Source: Halogeometricum pallidum JCM 14848
Lineage (GTDB): Archaea > Halobacteriota > Halobacteria > Halobacteriales > Haloferacaceae
Assembly (NCBI RefSeq): GCF_000337095.1
Contig: NZ_AOIV01000021.1
Span: forward strand, 201,410-265,409
Direction of reading: 5' to 3'
DNA: 64,000 nucleotides
Part shown: positions 36,953 to 45,749 of the stretch, in pieces
Numbering within the stretch: position 1 is the first letter of the stretch
How the letters are laid out: the number at the start of each line of letters is the position of its first letter
Position numbers and translations under genes: made by a program
Notes under the pieces: model-generated
Seen by the model: the letters and a program-made list of their open reading frames with translations, nothing else
Told to the model about the DNA's origin: nothing
The model's database searches: none

Positions 36953-37384
36953 ATGAAGCGCATCCTGGTCGTGGTTCTCCTCGTCCTCGTCGCCGGATGC
37001 GGGGGAGACGGCACCGGCCGGACGCCGGCGGTGGACCAAGACACCCAGACGCTCGCGCCGACACCGGACTCGCGGCCCGGGGGCAGTCCGTCGGGTGCGC
37101 GCGGTAGCGACGCCGGCGAACCGACGGTGACACCCGATCCGGCGCCGGCGACGACGCCGTCCGAAGCGCGGAGGACGCCGGTGGCACCGCAGCAGACGAC
37201 GCCCTCGAACACCGCGTCCGAACCCGACGACACCGCACCGCAGGCCGGCGAGTCGTCTGACGAGTCGTCCGGTGGGTCGGGGGCGTCGGACGAGTCAGTC
37301 GGACCGACGCCGACCGGGGAACCCGGCCCGGTCGTGGCCGTCGACGGCGCGTCGAACGCGACTATCTCGCGCCTCCGCGCGTAA
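36953..37384 (+). CDS. Small Thr/Pro/Ser-rich lipoprotein
   Basis: The protein has 143 residues. The signal peptide MKRILVVVLLVLVAGC ends in a lipobox with Cys16. The mature part is low-complexity Thr, Pro, Ser, Gly and Asp with one NAT sequon near the end. It starts five bases after the stop of the interrupted Tat protein gene, so the two were probably co-transcribed. It looks like a surface-anchored spacer. No enzymatic domain is visible. Confidence 0.72.
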   Translation: MKRILVVVLLVLVAGCGGDGTGRTPAVDQDTQTLAPTPDSRPGGSPSGARGSDAGEPTVTPDPAPATTPSEARRTPVAPQQTTPSNTASEPDDTAPQAGESSDESSGGSGASDESVGPTPTGEPGPVVAVDGASNATISRLRA

Positions 37385-37491
37385 CGGTCCAGCGAGACGC
37401 GCGATGGCAGACCGTGCACCGTCGACACACTTGTTCGACGCGACGCCGGTGCAGTCAAACCCCTCCACCCTCTATCACGCGTAGAGACCGT

Positions 37492-37998
37492 ATGGACAGA
37501 CAACGTGACACGGCCCGGGTTCCCGTCCACGCCCTCAAGCGACAGGTCGCGGACGCCGTGGGCGCCTCCGCGTCGCTCGTCGAGATAGAGCGAGTGGATG
37601 TCGAGGAGAGCACGCTGGCGGTGGAGTACTCGCTCCCGACGGGCGACGCGCCGATAGTGGAAGTGTTCGTCGACCACCCCGACGGCCGAACCGACTCGAC
37701 CCTCGTCGAACTGGGGGAGCCGATGGGGTTGAAGGTGTACGGCGAGACGATTCGTATCGAGTACGCCGGCCGGGATAGCGAAACTGACGACGTCCTCGTG
37801 ACCGTCGACCAGCGACGCGGCGACGACTGGGTGACGCTGCTCGGGTGCGGGCAGATGTGGGCCGTCGAGAGCGAACGCGACGGCGAACCCGTGCGCGTGA
37901 CCTGCCACGCCGAGACGCCGGGGACGGACGACGAGGAGGACGAAGCGGACCCCGCCGAAGAGAGCGATTCGGACGCCGGCCTCGACGCCGAGTGGTGA
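37492..37998 (+). CDS. Conserved acidic protein of unknown function
   Basis: The protein has 168 residues. The first 60 fold as a short basic helix followed by strands, the middle is beta-rich (residues 70-135), and the last 30 are almost all Asp and Glu. A single Cys pair is far apart. I do not recognise a family. The acidic tail is common in haloarchaeal cytoplasmic proteins. Confidence 0.65.
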   Translation: MDRQRDTARVPVHALKRQVADAVGASASLVEIERVDVEESTLAVEYSLPTGDAPIVEVFVDHPDGRTDSTLVELGEPMGLKVYGETIRIEYAGRDSETDDVLVTVDQRRGDDWVTLLGCGQMWAVESERDGEPVRVTCHAETPGTDDEEDEADPAEESDSDAGLDAEW

Positions 37999-38147
37999 GA
38001 CGGTCGGTGACGAGACGAGAGCGGTGAAACCGTCGAATCGGGTCCGACGGCGTCGCCCGCGGCGCTCGAAGCCGGACGAGAGCTTCTCGCGGCGGGGGGT
38101 GCGTCACCAACCGTCCACTCAAGTACCCGGAGGTAGAACCTCGACCG

Positions 38148-38387
38148 ATGCCAATCGTCGAAGTGACGCTCCCCGACGAACTGCTGACCGAGTTCGAGCA
38201 GCTCGTCGACCAGGAGTTCGTAAGCGAGGAGCAGGCCGCAGAGGAACTGATAAGCATGGGAATCGATGCCTACAACGTCAACATCGTCGACGAGTCGACG
38301 CCCGGCGACGACTTCATGGACGGCGCCGAGAACAACCTGTTCGACACCGCGGACGACCCCGGCGCCGCGGACGACGACCGCCTCTAA
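38148..38387 (+). CDS. Small ribbon-helix-helix-like protein
   Basis: The protein has 79 residues. It starts MPIVEVTLPDELLTEFEQLV, a beta strand followed by a helix as in CopG/Arc proteins, then EEQAAEELISMGIDAY as a second helix and an acidic tail. Haloarchaea have many such small proteins annotated as CopG-like. It probably dimerises and may bind DNA or a partner protein. No antitoxin partner lies beside it. Confidence 0.75.
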   Translation: MPIVEVTLPDELLTEFEQLVDQEFVSEEQAAEELISMGIDAYNVNIVDESTPGDDFMDGAENNLFDTADDPGAADDDRL

Positions 38388-38390
38388 CTC

Positions 38391-38402
38391 GACTCTTTTT
38401 CG
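38391..38402 (+). terminator. Poly-T terminator
   Basis: A run of five T (38396-38400) begins eight bases after the stop codon of the small ribbon-helix-helix gene. It is consistent with archaeal T-rich termination. Confidence 0.5.
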
Positions 38403-38423
38403 GCGCGAGGAACCCGCCGCCCG

Positions 38424-39116
38424 TCAGCGGCGGATATCCGCATCCGCGTCCGCGACGATGGCTGCCATCCGGTCGCTCCCGGCGGCGGCGAAGCCGCCGT
38501 GGTAGCACAGCGTCCGCGAGATATCTAGCTCGGAGAGCGTCCTGACCGACGCCAGCGCCTCGTCCATCTCCTCGGTAAACGTCGGGTCCGGGCCGTTCAG
38601 TTCGCCGTCCGCCGCGGTGACCGCGTCGCCCGCGAGGAGGAACGACGCCGCCTCGAAGTACAGCGAGACGTGACCGGGCGTGTGTCCCGGCGTCGGGACG
38701 ACGCGCGCCGGTCCCGCGCGGGTGTCGAGCGTCGCCTCCCCGCCGAGCGCAACGTCGACGGCCACCGGTTCGTACCGGTCGTCGCCGGAGTCGGAGCCGC
38801 GAGGCGGTTCGGAGCCGTCGACGACGCGCGCCGCGCGTTCGCTGGCGACGACGACGGCGCCCGTCTCGGAGACGACGTGCGCGAGGCCGCCGACGTGGTC
38901 ACCGTCCTGGTGGGTGAGAAAGGCGAGGTGCACGTCCGAGAGGTCGAAGCCCGCCTCCGCGAGGCCCGCTTCGAGTTGGTCTGCGGTGTGTGCGAACCCG
39001 GCGTCGACGAGGACGAGACCGCGGTCCGTCTCGACGGCGCAGGGCCAGAAACGCCGCGTCTCGCCGTCGGATTCGAGTTCGACCGGGAGCGGATGGACGG
39101 CGTCGGGAACGTTCAT
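38424..39116 (-). CDS. Metallo-beta-lactamase fold hydrolase
   Basis: The protein has 230 residues. The metal site begins THQDGDHVGG, where the first His of HxHxDH is kept and the second is Asp-flanked, followed by TPGHTPGH and LLAGDAV. The last His is in CYHGG. This is the general hydrolase branch of the fold, and its substrate is not evident. ATG at 39116 is chosen because the upstream part of the frame is Arg- and Ser-rich without structure. Confidence 0.82.
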   Translation of the reverse strand: MNVPDAVHPLPVELESDGETRRFWPCAVETDRGLVLVDAGFAHTADQLEAGLAEAGFDLSDVHLAFLTHQDGDHVGGLAHVVSETGAVVVASERAARVVDGSEPPRGSDSGDDRYEPVAVDVALGGEATLDTRAGPARVVPTPGHTPGHVSLYFEAASFLLAGDAVTAADGELNGPDPTFTEEMDEALASVRTLSELDISRTLCYHGGFAAAGSDRMAAIVADADADIRR

Positions 39117-39210
39117 ACGCGAGGGTCGGGCGGGCGCGGGATGGACGTACCGGCACCGGCGACCCGTTCCGGGGAGCGACGTCTTCCGCCGACGCTCGAC
39201 GCACCTCGGG

Positions 39211-40296
39211 TCACGCCAGCGCCAGCGGGACGGGGGTGAACGAGAGCACACCCAACAGGAGCGTCACCGCGCCGACGACGAGGCGGGGCGCGCCGAGGGG
39301 CGAGTCGTCCACGGGTTCGGCGCTGCCCGCGCGGGCGAACAGGAGCGCGAGGAAGCCCCAGATGACCCAGAGGCTCAGCGATTGGCCGTCGGCGAAGAGG
39401 TAGGTGTACGCGCCGAGGGCGAACAGCGGGATGGGGACGAACCGTTGGACCGTCGCGTGCGCGCTGCCGAACATGGCGCGGACGATGTGTCCGCCGTCGA
39501 GTTGTCCGACCGGCAGGAGGTTCAGAAACGTCACGAACGCGCCCACCCATCCGCCGACGACGACGGGGTTGGCCATCAACGAGGCGTCCCCGTAGGTGAG
39601 CTGCTGACCCAGCGCGGCCGCGATGAGACGGATGAGCGGCGGGTAGCCCAACCGGACGGGGAGCGTGCCCACCTCGACGGGCGGCAGGGACACGCCGATT
39701 GCGGTGACGACGACGGTGGCGACCAGACCGGCGAGGGGGCCGGCGACGCCGATGTCGAACAGCGACTCCCGGTCGGGGAGCGTATCGCGCATGCGGATGA
39801 CCGCGCCCATGGTCCCCAAAAGCGTCGGGACGGGGATGAAATAGGGCAGCGACGCCTGCACGTCGTGATGACGGCTGGCGACGTAGTGGCCGAGTTCGTG
39901 GACGCCGAGAACGCCGAGGACGGCGACGGCGAACGGCCACGCGTCGAGGACGCCGAGGGGGTTCGAGAGGGCGTCGATGCCGTACCACTGCGACCCCGCG
40001 AACAGCGTCGTGACGACGGTGAGACAGAAGAGCGCGACGTTCGTCGTCGGGAAACCGTCGACGCCGGTGGTTCGCTCGCTGGCGACGAGGACGTACTCGC
40101 CCAGTTCCCGCTCCACGGAGACGGTGTATCCCCGCTGGCGAAACATCGGCGCGACGACGCGGACGACGGACTGGCGGTCCGAGCGGGGTTGGCCGTAGTA
40201 GCGTATCTCTCCCCCGTCGGTCTCCATCTCGTAGACGTCGAACACGCCGGCGAACCGGCCGGGTTCGGGGGCGCCGCCGAGAACCGTCTCGGTCAT
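39211..40296 (-). CDS. Site-2 protease family membrane metallopeptidase (M50)
   Basis: The protein has 361 residues. A soluble N-terminal domain of about 80 residues is followed by roughly seven hydrophobic segments. The zinc site HELGH is at 133-137 and the third ligand lies in LLPVGQLDGGH. S2P proteases cut membrane-bound regulators or signal remnants within the bilayer. The substrate here is unknown. The TDGGEIRYYGQ-type N-terminal domain is seen in other haloarchaeal M50 proteins as I recall. Confidence 0.9.
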   Translation of the reverse strand: MTETVLGGAPEPGRFAGVFDVYEMETDGGEIRYYGQPRSDRQSVVRVVAPMFRQRGYTVSVERELGEYVLVASERTTGVDGFPTTNVALFCLTVVTTLFAGSQWYGIDALSNPLGVLDAWPFAVAVLGVLGVHELGHYVASRHHDVQASLPYFIPVPTLLGTMGAVIRMRDTLPDRESLFDIGVAGPLAGLVATVVVTAIGVSLPPVEVGTLPVRLGYPPLIRLIAAALGQQLTYGDASLMANPVVVGGWVGAFVTFLNLLPVGQLDGGHIVRAMFGSAHATVQRFVPIPLFALGAYTYLFADGQSLSLWVIWGFLALLFARAGSAEPVDDSPLGAPRLVVGAVTLLLGVLSFTPVPLALA

Positions 40297-40322
40297 AGCC
40301 CCGGTACGTGCCGAACGTACAT

Positions 40323-40493
40323 ATGTCCACAGACCTCGGCGGGGCGTCGAGGGGCGCTGAGCCTCAGATCCGGACGCCGTGTTCGGGGCAGCGCCGCCCC
40401 GACGCGGAGCAGTCGGTCTCGGTGGTGGACGCCGCCGCGGAACTGGCACGGATGGACCTCCCGCCGGCGGTCCGAACCGCGGTGGACGAGTAG
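40323..40493 (+). CDS. Possible 56-residue protein
   Basis: The frame starts MSTDLGGASRG and ends in a regular amphipathic part, SVVDAAAELARMDLPPAVR. Third positions are mostly G or C, as in real genes here. It is divergent from the M50 protease gene with a 26-bp gap. No known motif apart from one Cys. It may be a real small protein; the evidence is composition and helical periodicity only. Confidence 0.45.
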   Translation: MSTDLGGASRGAEPQIRTPCSGQRRPDAEQSVSVVDAAAELARMDLPPAVRTAVDE

Positions 40494-40601
40494 CACGCCC
40501 CGCCGAACGGGCGACGTGAGCGTCGCTGATGCCGGAACGTCGACTCGAAGTGGTGTGGTAACCCGGAACGTTCTTTGTATCCGCCGTACCAGTCGGAGGT
40601 C

Positions 40602-40886
40602 GTGGAAGTCACGATTCGGTGTTACGCCGGCGTCGCCGACGCGGTGGGCGAGCGGTCGCTGGCGCGCGTCCTCGAACCGCACTCGACCGTCGAGGACGTG
40701 ATTCGCGGCCTCGGCGCGGAGTTCGACGCCTTCGATCCCGAATCGCTGTCGAGCGAACTCGTCTGTCGGGTGAACGGCGGCGACGCCGACCGAACGACCC
40801 GACTCGCCGACGGCGACGCCGTCGTCCTCTCCGAGCGGTCCGCCGAAGGTGAAACCGGGAGAGAGAACGAGGGAGAGCGAAAATAA
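40602..40886 (+). CDS. MoaD/ThiS-like beta-grasp protein without C-terminal Gly-Gly
   Basis: With a GTG start at 40602 the protein has 94 residues. VEVTIRCYAGVADAVGER and TRLADGDAVVLSER match the first strand and the late loop of MoaD. The protein then ends in a charged tail, ETGRENEGERK, and lacks the Gly-Gly terminus needed for sulfur transfer or conjugation. It may be a non-sulfur-carrier relative or may need processing. GGAGGT lies one base before the GTG, too close for a normal ribosome site. Confidence 0.68.
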   Translation: MEVTIRCYAGVADAVGERSLARVLEPHSTVEDVIRGLGAEFDAFDPESLSSELVCRVNGGDADRTTRLADGDAVVLSERSAEGETGRENEGERK

Positions 40887-40923
40887 GAACGAAACCGGGA
40901 GCGAGGGCGGAAGGCGCTCGGAC

Positions 40924-42396
40924 TCAGTCGTCCGCCGGCGCTCGCCGCGTGAGCGACCCCTCCCGCCACGTCCCGCGGCGGTACCAGAGGTAGGCGATGA
41001 CGGCGCCGGCGACGTTCGAGACGGTGAACGCCATCCAGATACCCGTCGAGTCGTAGCCCCACGACTGCGAGGCGAAGTAGGCGAACGGCAGGCGGATGAC
41101 GCCGAGCATCAGCACCGAGATGGCCGCCGACGTCAGCGTCTCGCCCGCGCCGCGGAAACTCCCGGTGTACGAGCGCATGATGCCGATGAAGCCGAACGTC
41201 GGCGCGACCCAGTGGAGGAAATCCGCGCCGACGCGGATCACCTCGGGGTCGTCGGTGAACACGGCGATGATGGGCGTCGCGCCGACGTAGGCGAGGACGC
41301 CGGCGAGCGAGAGGATGACGAACATCGCTATCGCCGCGAAGTTGGCCGCCTTCTCGGCGCGGGCCTCCTCGCCGGCGCCGATGTTCTGGCCCGTCATCGT
41401 CTCCACGCCGCGCGCGACGGCGATGGCGGGCAGGAAGATGACGGAGAACACCCGCACGCCGATACCGTAGGCGGCGACGACGGTGGTGGGGAACATCCCG
41501 ACGACGACGAGAAGCAAGTTCACCGAAAGGGCGCGGCCCGTCCCCTCGATGGACGCGGGGACGCCGATGGCGAGCAGGCGCCGGAAGAACTCGAAGTCCG
41601 GTCGCATCTGCGAGAGACGGATCTGGACCCCCCGAGCGCTCCCGAACATGATGTACAGACCGACGACGAGGGCGAGCGACCGCGAGAAGACGGTGGCGAT
41701 GGCCGCCCCCTGAATCCCCGACCCCGTGTAGCCGGTGGCGGCGAACAGTTGCGACTGGAGGCCGCCCAGTCCGAGCATCGTGAACAGCGGGTTTCCCTCG
41801 AATCCGAAGATGAGTATCGGGTCGATGGCGATGTTCAGGACGACCGATCCGAACATGACGAGCATCGGCGTGATGGTGTCGCCGTACCCCCGCATGAGGG
41901 CGACGAAGACGAAGAAGCCGAACATGAACGGGAGGCCCAGCGAGATGACCTGCATGTAGTCCGTCGCGAGGGGCAGTACCTCGGGAGAGGCGCCCAACAG
42001 GTCGAGGAACGGCCCCACGAGCAAGTAGCCGACGGCGCCGAGGAGAAGCGACCCGAGCAGCGAGAACGTCACCGTCTGCGACGCCGCGTACTCGGCCTCG
42101 GACTCCTCCTCCGCTCCGGTGTGCTGGGCGACGAGGACGCTGCCGGCGACGGACAGCCCCATCCCCAACGCGATGAGGAGAAACACCATCGGGAACGCGA
42201 AACTGATGGCCGCCAGCGCGTTCGTGCTGAACTGGCCGAGCCAGAACGTGTCGGCGAGGTTGTACGCCGTCTGGAGGAGGTTGGTGACGACGATGGGTAA
42301 AGAGAGGTAGAACAGCGGTCGGGCGATGTCGCCAGAGGTGAGGTCGAACTCGTCGCGGCTCTTGAAGACGCTGTTCAGTCGGTCCCAGAGGCTCAT
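40924..42396 (-). CDS. MATE family efflux transporter
   Basis: The protein has 490 residues and twelve helices in two similar halves. It begins with a short amphipathic part, then IARPLFYLSLPIVVTNLLQTAYNLADTFW-type first helix sequence typical of NorM/DinF carriers. It exports drugs or metabolites using a sodium or proton gradient. The start overlaps the stop of the TetR gene (ATGA), so the regulator and the pump are one unit and coupled. Confidence 0.93.
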   Translation of the reverse strand: MSLWDRLNSVFKSRDEFDLTSGDIARPLFYLSLPIVVTNLLQTAYNLADTFWLGQFSTNALAAISFAFPMVFLLIALGMGLSVAGSVLVAQHTGAEEESEAEYAASQTVTFSLLGSLLLGAVGYLLVGPFLDLLGASPEVLPLATDYMQVISLGLPFMFGFFVFVALMRGYGDTITPMLVMFGSVVLNIAIDPILIFGFEGNPLFTMLGLGGLQSQLFAATGYTGSGIQGAAIATVFSRSLALVVGLYIMFGSARGVQIRLSQMRPDFEFFRRLLAIGVPASIEGTGRALSVNLLLVVVGMFPTTVVAAYGIGVRVFSVIFLPAIAVARGVETMTGQNIGAGEEARAEKAANFAAIAMFVILSLAGVLAYVGATPIIAVFTDDPEVIRVGADFLHWVAPTFGFIGIMRSYTGSFRGAGETLTSAAISVLMLGVIRLPFAYFASQSWGYDSTGIWMAFTVSNVAGAVIAYLWYRRGTWREGSLTRRAPADD

Positions 42397-42992
42397 TCGG
42401 TCGTCACCTCGGGCGGGTCGGCGAGCAGTGTGCTGCGGACGTACCGGCGAAACGCGGCGAGAGCGTCGTCCAGCGACGCGCCGACAGCGACGTTCCGCGT
42501 CCGCGCCCCCCTGACGTAGGTGACGACGAACGACGACGACTCGTCGGGGTCGACGGACTCGTCGAACGTGCCGTCGGCGACACCCGCGGCGAGGATAGCG
42601 CGGACGCGGTCGGCGAACGCCTCGTCGAAGCGTTCGAGTCGCGTTCGGTACGCCTCGTCGTAGGGAGCCTGCGCCTCGATTTCGAGCAGGGCGGTCCGGA
42701 ACTCGTGCGGGTCGCCGTCGGCGGGCGGCAGCATCACCGTCTCCGCGAGCGACAGCAACCGCTCCTCGGGGTCCTCGCCCGACACGTCCTCGATGCGGGC
42801 CTCGAACCGCTCTAAGAGGCGGTCGAGAAAGGAGAGGAGAAGGTCGTGCTTGCCGTCGAAGTGGTAGTGAAGAGCCGCTTTGCTCACTCCGGCCTCGTCG
42901 GCGATGTCCCGCATCGTCAACTCCGCGTACCCGTGCGCGCGGAGTGCGCTGTGCGTCCCGTCCATGATGGCATCGGCGGCATCAGAGCTCAT
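42393..42992 (-). CDS. TetR/AcrR family repressor of the MATE operon
   Basis: The protein has 199 residues. The N-terminal helix-turn-helix reads MRDIADEAGVSKAALHYHFDGKHDLL. The C-terminal ligand domain is diverse. The gene precedes and overlaps the MATE gene. A 20-bp near-palindrome lies in its promoter at 43026-43045, so it very probably represses its own operon and releases on binding a pump substrate. Confidence 0.92.
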   Translation of the reverse strand: MSSDAADAIMDGTHSALRAHGYAELTMRDIADEAGVSKAALHYHFDGKHDLLLSFLDRLLERFEARIEDVSGEDPEERLLSLAETVMLPPADGDPHEFRTALLEIEAQAPYDEAYRTRLERFDEAFADRVRAILAAGVADGTFDESVDPDESSSFVVTYVRGARTRNVAVGASLDDALAAFRRYVRSTLLADPPEVTTE

Positions 42993-43025
42993 TCGTAATC
43001 GACCGAGAATCGGTCACTACACTGA

Positions 43026-43045
43026 TTGACTGGCCGGTCAGTCAA
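43026..43045. promoter_or_regulatory. TetR operator palindrome
   Basis: TTGACTGGCCGGTCAGTCAA is a near-perfect inverted repeat with one symmetric mismatch pair. It sits 34-53 bp upstream of the TetR start, over the expected TATA and factor-B region of the TetR-MATE operon. Similar TGACCGACCGGTCA-type sites accompany other haloarchaeal TetR genes as I recall. Confidence 0.72.
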
Positions 43046-43183
43046 AAACGTTGCAGCTTCCGGCTCCCGTGCCGCCAACGACAGAGCTAAACTCGGTGAG
43101 CGGTCGAAACGCGCCGACGAGACGCCGCGCTGCCGGGGCGAGCGAACCTCGCGGGGGCGGCGAACCGAGGGATGCCGAACCCC

Positions 43184-43363
43184 TCAGGCGAAAAACTGGT
43201 TCGCATCGCCCCAGAACAGGTCGACGGGCGGCGGCGTCGCTTCCACCAGCGCCTCGAACGTCCGTTCCCCGAGCAGGTCCCGGGTGACCTCCTTCGAGAA
43301 CATACCGGACCGGAAGAGGTTCCACACTTCTTCCCGCTGGGCGTCCGTTAGCTCGGCTGCCAT
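43184..43363 (-). CDS. 59-residue small helical protein
   Basis: The frame reads MAAELTDAQREEVWNLFRSG at the start and ends in VDLFWGDANQFFA. Codon composition and the regular amphipathic pattern support a real protein. It has no metal or membrane motif. I do not recognise a family. Its stop at 43184 and start at 43363 are both clean. It could be a small regulatory or adaptor protein. Confidence 0.7.
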   Translation of the reverse strand: MAAELTDAQREEVWNLFRSGMFSKEVTRDLLGERTFEALVEATPPPVDLFWGDANQFFA

Positions 43364-43598
43364 ACCGACGCGATGAACGCGGAAGCATATTGGTGTTCAC
43401 TCCGTTACTCCGGTTAAGAGCGAGTTAATCTGTCCGGATCGGTCTTTTCGGCGGCCATCGGGCTCAAGCGTCACTCGGCGAAGAGTGAATCGGGTCCGGT
43501 CTCACGGGGGAAGCGCGACGCTCGGACCCCGACGGCGGCCGCCCGCGAAAGCCACCGCCACGGCCAGGACTTTGTGGGAGTCGCGCGCACTCCACGGC

Positions 43599-44396
43599 AT
43601 GGAACTCGATATGGCAGGCGACGCGGCATTGGTGACGGCGTCGAGCAGCGGTCTCGGCAGGGCGTCGGCGCGAGCGCTCGCACGGGAGGGCGTGAACGTC
43701 GTGATGAACGGGCGCGACGCCGACCGACTCGAATCGGCAGTCGAGGACGTCCAGAAGGACGCAGCGAGCGATGCGACGGTGGTCGGTGAGGCGGCCGACC
43801 TGACCGACCCCGACGACATCGAATCGCTGGTCGAACGACCCGTCGAGGAGTTCGGCGGCCTCGACCACCTCGTCACCTCCGCGGGCGGGCCGCCGTCCGG
43901 TCCGTTCTCGGAGACGACCGACGAGGACTGGTACGAGGCGTTCGACCTGCTCGTGATGAGCGTCGTGCGGACGGTGCGTGCGGCCGAAGAGCATCTCAAG
44001 GCGGGCGGGGGCGGCACCATCGTCACCATCGCCTCGGGGAGCGTCAAGGAGGCCATCGACGGACTCGTGCTCTCGAACTCGGTCCGGATGGGCGTCATCG
44101 GACTGGAGAAGACGCTCTCGAAGGAGTTCGCCCCCGAGGTGCGCGCGAACGCCGTCCTCCCCGGGTCGCACGAGACGTCCCGCATCGAGGAACTCGTCGA
44201 ACAGGGCGTCGAGCGCGGCGAGTACGACTCCTACGAGGAGGGCATCGAAGAGTGGGGCGAGGGAATCCCGACGGGCGGCGTCGGCGACCCGATGCATCTC
44301 GGGCGGACCGTCGCGTTCCTCTCCTCGCCGCAGTCGGGGTACGTGAACGGCGCCGCGGTTCCCATCGACGGCGGGTCGAGCGCGTCGAACCTCTAA
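43599..44396 (+). CDS. Short-chain dehydrogenase/reductase with atypical active site
   Basis: The protein has 265 residues. The cofactor motif is ALVTASSSGLGRASA, a variant of TGxxxGxG. The NNAG motif is replaced by TSAGG, and the catalytic YxxxK is replaced by LSNSVRMGV. The fold is complete and the end VNGAAVPIDGGSS is normal. A subgroup of FabG-like proteins has this LSN..R pattern in bacteria as I recall. Chemistry may differ from standard reductases or the protein may bind without catalysis. Confidence 0.8.
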   Translation: MELDMAGDAALVTASSSGLGRASARALAREGVNVVMNGRDADRLESAVEDVQKDAASDATVVGEAADLTDPDDIESLVERPVEEFGGLDHLVTSAGGPPSGPFSETTDEDWYEAFDLLVMSVVRTVRAAEEHLKAGGGGTIVTIASGSVKEAIDGLVLSNSVRMGVIGLEKTLSKEFAPEVRANAVLPGSHETSRIEELVEQGVERGEYDSYEEGIEEWGEGIPTGGVGDPMHLGRTVAFLSSPQSGYVNGAAVPIDGGSSASNL

Positions 44397-44487
44397 CCGG
44401 CGCCGAGACGATTAATCGCCGGAGACTTTCCGGCACGCGGGTTCCGCAACCCGAAACCACCTACGCCCCCGTCGCGGAGTTTCCATC

Positions 44488-45678
44488 GTGAGCGAGACGA
44501 CGCGGCAGGGGGCGAACGCGACGGGCGGCGAGAGCGGAAGCGGCTACGCGACGCGGATGCTCCTCGTCGTCTCGCTCGGATGGGCGGTCCTCCAGACCGG
44601 TCGGTTCCTCCTCTCGCCGCTGCTGCCCGCCATCATCTCCTCGCTGAACATCACCGAGGCGACGGCGGGCCTCGCGCTCGCCGCCTTCCAGGGCGTCTAC
44701 GCCATCACGCAGTACCCCGGCGGCGAGTACTCGGACAACTGGAACCGGACGACGCTCATCCTGCCGGGTCTCGCCGTCCTCGTCGTCGGCTTCCTGCTGT
44801 TCGGCCTCGCCGGGGGTCTCCTCGGCTTTCTCGCCGGCACCGTCGTCGTCGGATTCGGGAAGGGCCTGTTCGCCATCCCCTCGCGGGCGCTCGTCTCGGA
44901 CCTCTTCACCGCCCGCCGCGGCCGCGCGCTGGGCGTCTACGCCGCCGGAACGGACGTTGGAGGGTTGTTGGCCTCCGGCCTCGCCGTCCTCGCGCTCACG
45001 TACGCGACGTGGCGGACGCCGTTCGTCCCCATCGCGGCCGTCCTCGCGGCGGTGACCGCGCTGTACGCCCTCTGGACGCGGGAGGCGGTCAGCGTCGGGT
45101 CTCCGTCGCTCGACGCCGCCGGGACCGTCCGGCGACTCGTCGCCAGTTCCCGACAGCGCGAGACGCTCCTCGCCTTCTCGCTGTTCTACTTCATGGTCGG
45201 CGGTTTCATCAACTTCTTTCCGACCTACCTCGCGCAGGCGCGGGGGTTCTCCGACGGCCTCGCCAGCGCCACGTTCGCCATCGTCTTCGTCGTCGGTCTC
45301 ACCATCAAACCGCTCGCCGGCGGTCTCGGCGACCGCTACTCGCGCCGACACATCGCCGTCGCCGGCCTCCTGCTCTGCGCCGTCTCGCTCACCGGCATCG
45401 TCCTCGCGCAGTCGCGTCTCGTCCTCTACGTCGCCGTCTTCGCCACGGCGGCGGGCTACAAGGCGGGCTTTCCGCTCGCGGACGCCATCATCATGGACGA
45501 GGCGCCCGCCGACGGCATGGGCGCGGACCTCGGCGCGGCGCGGGCGCTCTTTCTCGGCGCGAACGCCCTCGGTCCGGCGTACGTCGGCGTCGTCGCCACC
45601 TACGCGGACTACGCCGTCGCGTTCGGCGGCTTCGTGGTCTGTCTACTCGTCGCGGCGGCGCTGCTGCTGCGTGGGTGA
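44488..45678 (+). CDS. MFS transporter
   Basis: The protein has 396 residues and about twelve helices. The loop between helices two and three reads GGEYSDNWNRTTLI, and GDRYSRRHIAVAG occurs in the second half, the MFS signature positions. The start is GTG at 44488. It follows the SDR gene by 91 bp on the same strand. The substrate is unknown; the sequence fits the nitrate/oxalate-like or general drug-proton class only weakly. Confidence 0.88.
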   Translation: MSETTRQGANATGGESGSGYATRMLLVVSLGWAVLQTGRFLLSPLLPAIISSLNITEATAGLALAAFQGVYAITQYPGGEYSDNWNRTTLILPGLAVLVVGFLLFGLAGGLLGFLAGTVVVGFGKGLFAIPSRALVSDLFTARRGRALGVYAAGTDVGGLLASGLAVLALTYATWRTPFVPIAAVLAAVTALYALWTREAVSVGSPSLDAAGTVRRLVASSRQRETLLAFSLFYFMVGGFINFFPTYLAQARGFSDGLASATFAIVFVVGLTIKPLAGGLGDRYSRRHIAVAGLLLCAVSLTGIVLAQSRLVLYVAVFATAAGYKAGFPLADAIIMDEAPADGMGADLGAARALFLGANALGPAYVGVVATYADYAVAFGGFVVCLLVAAALLLRG

Positions 45679-45749
45679 GAGCGGAGGAGGACGCAACCGG
45701 CGGCGGACGCCCGCGAGGCGACGCTTCCGAGCGGTGACGCTCCGTCGCG

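Noticed and set aside
42393..43363. Toxin-antitoxin pair formed by the TetR gene and the 59-residue protein
   Set aside because: The two are separate units with a large gap, and the TetR gene is clearly paired with the MATE pump.
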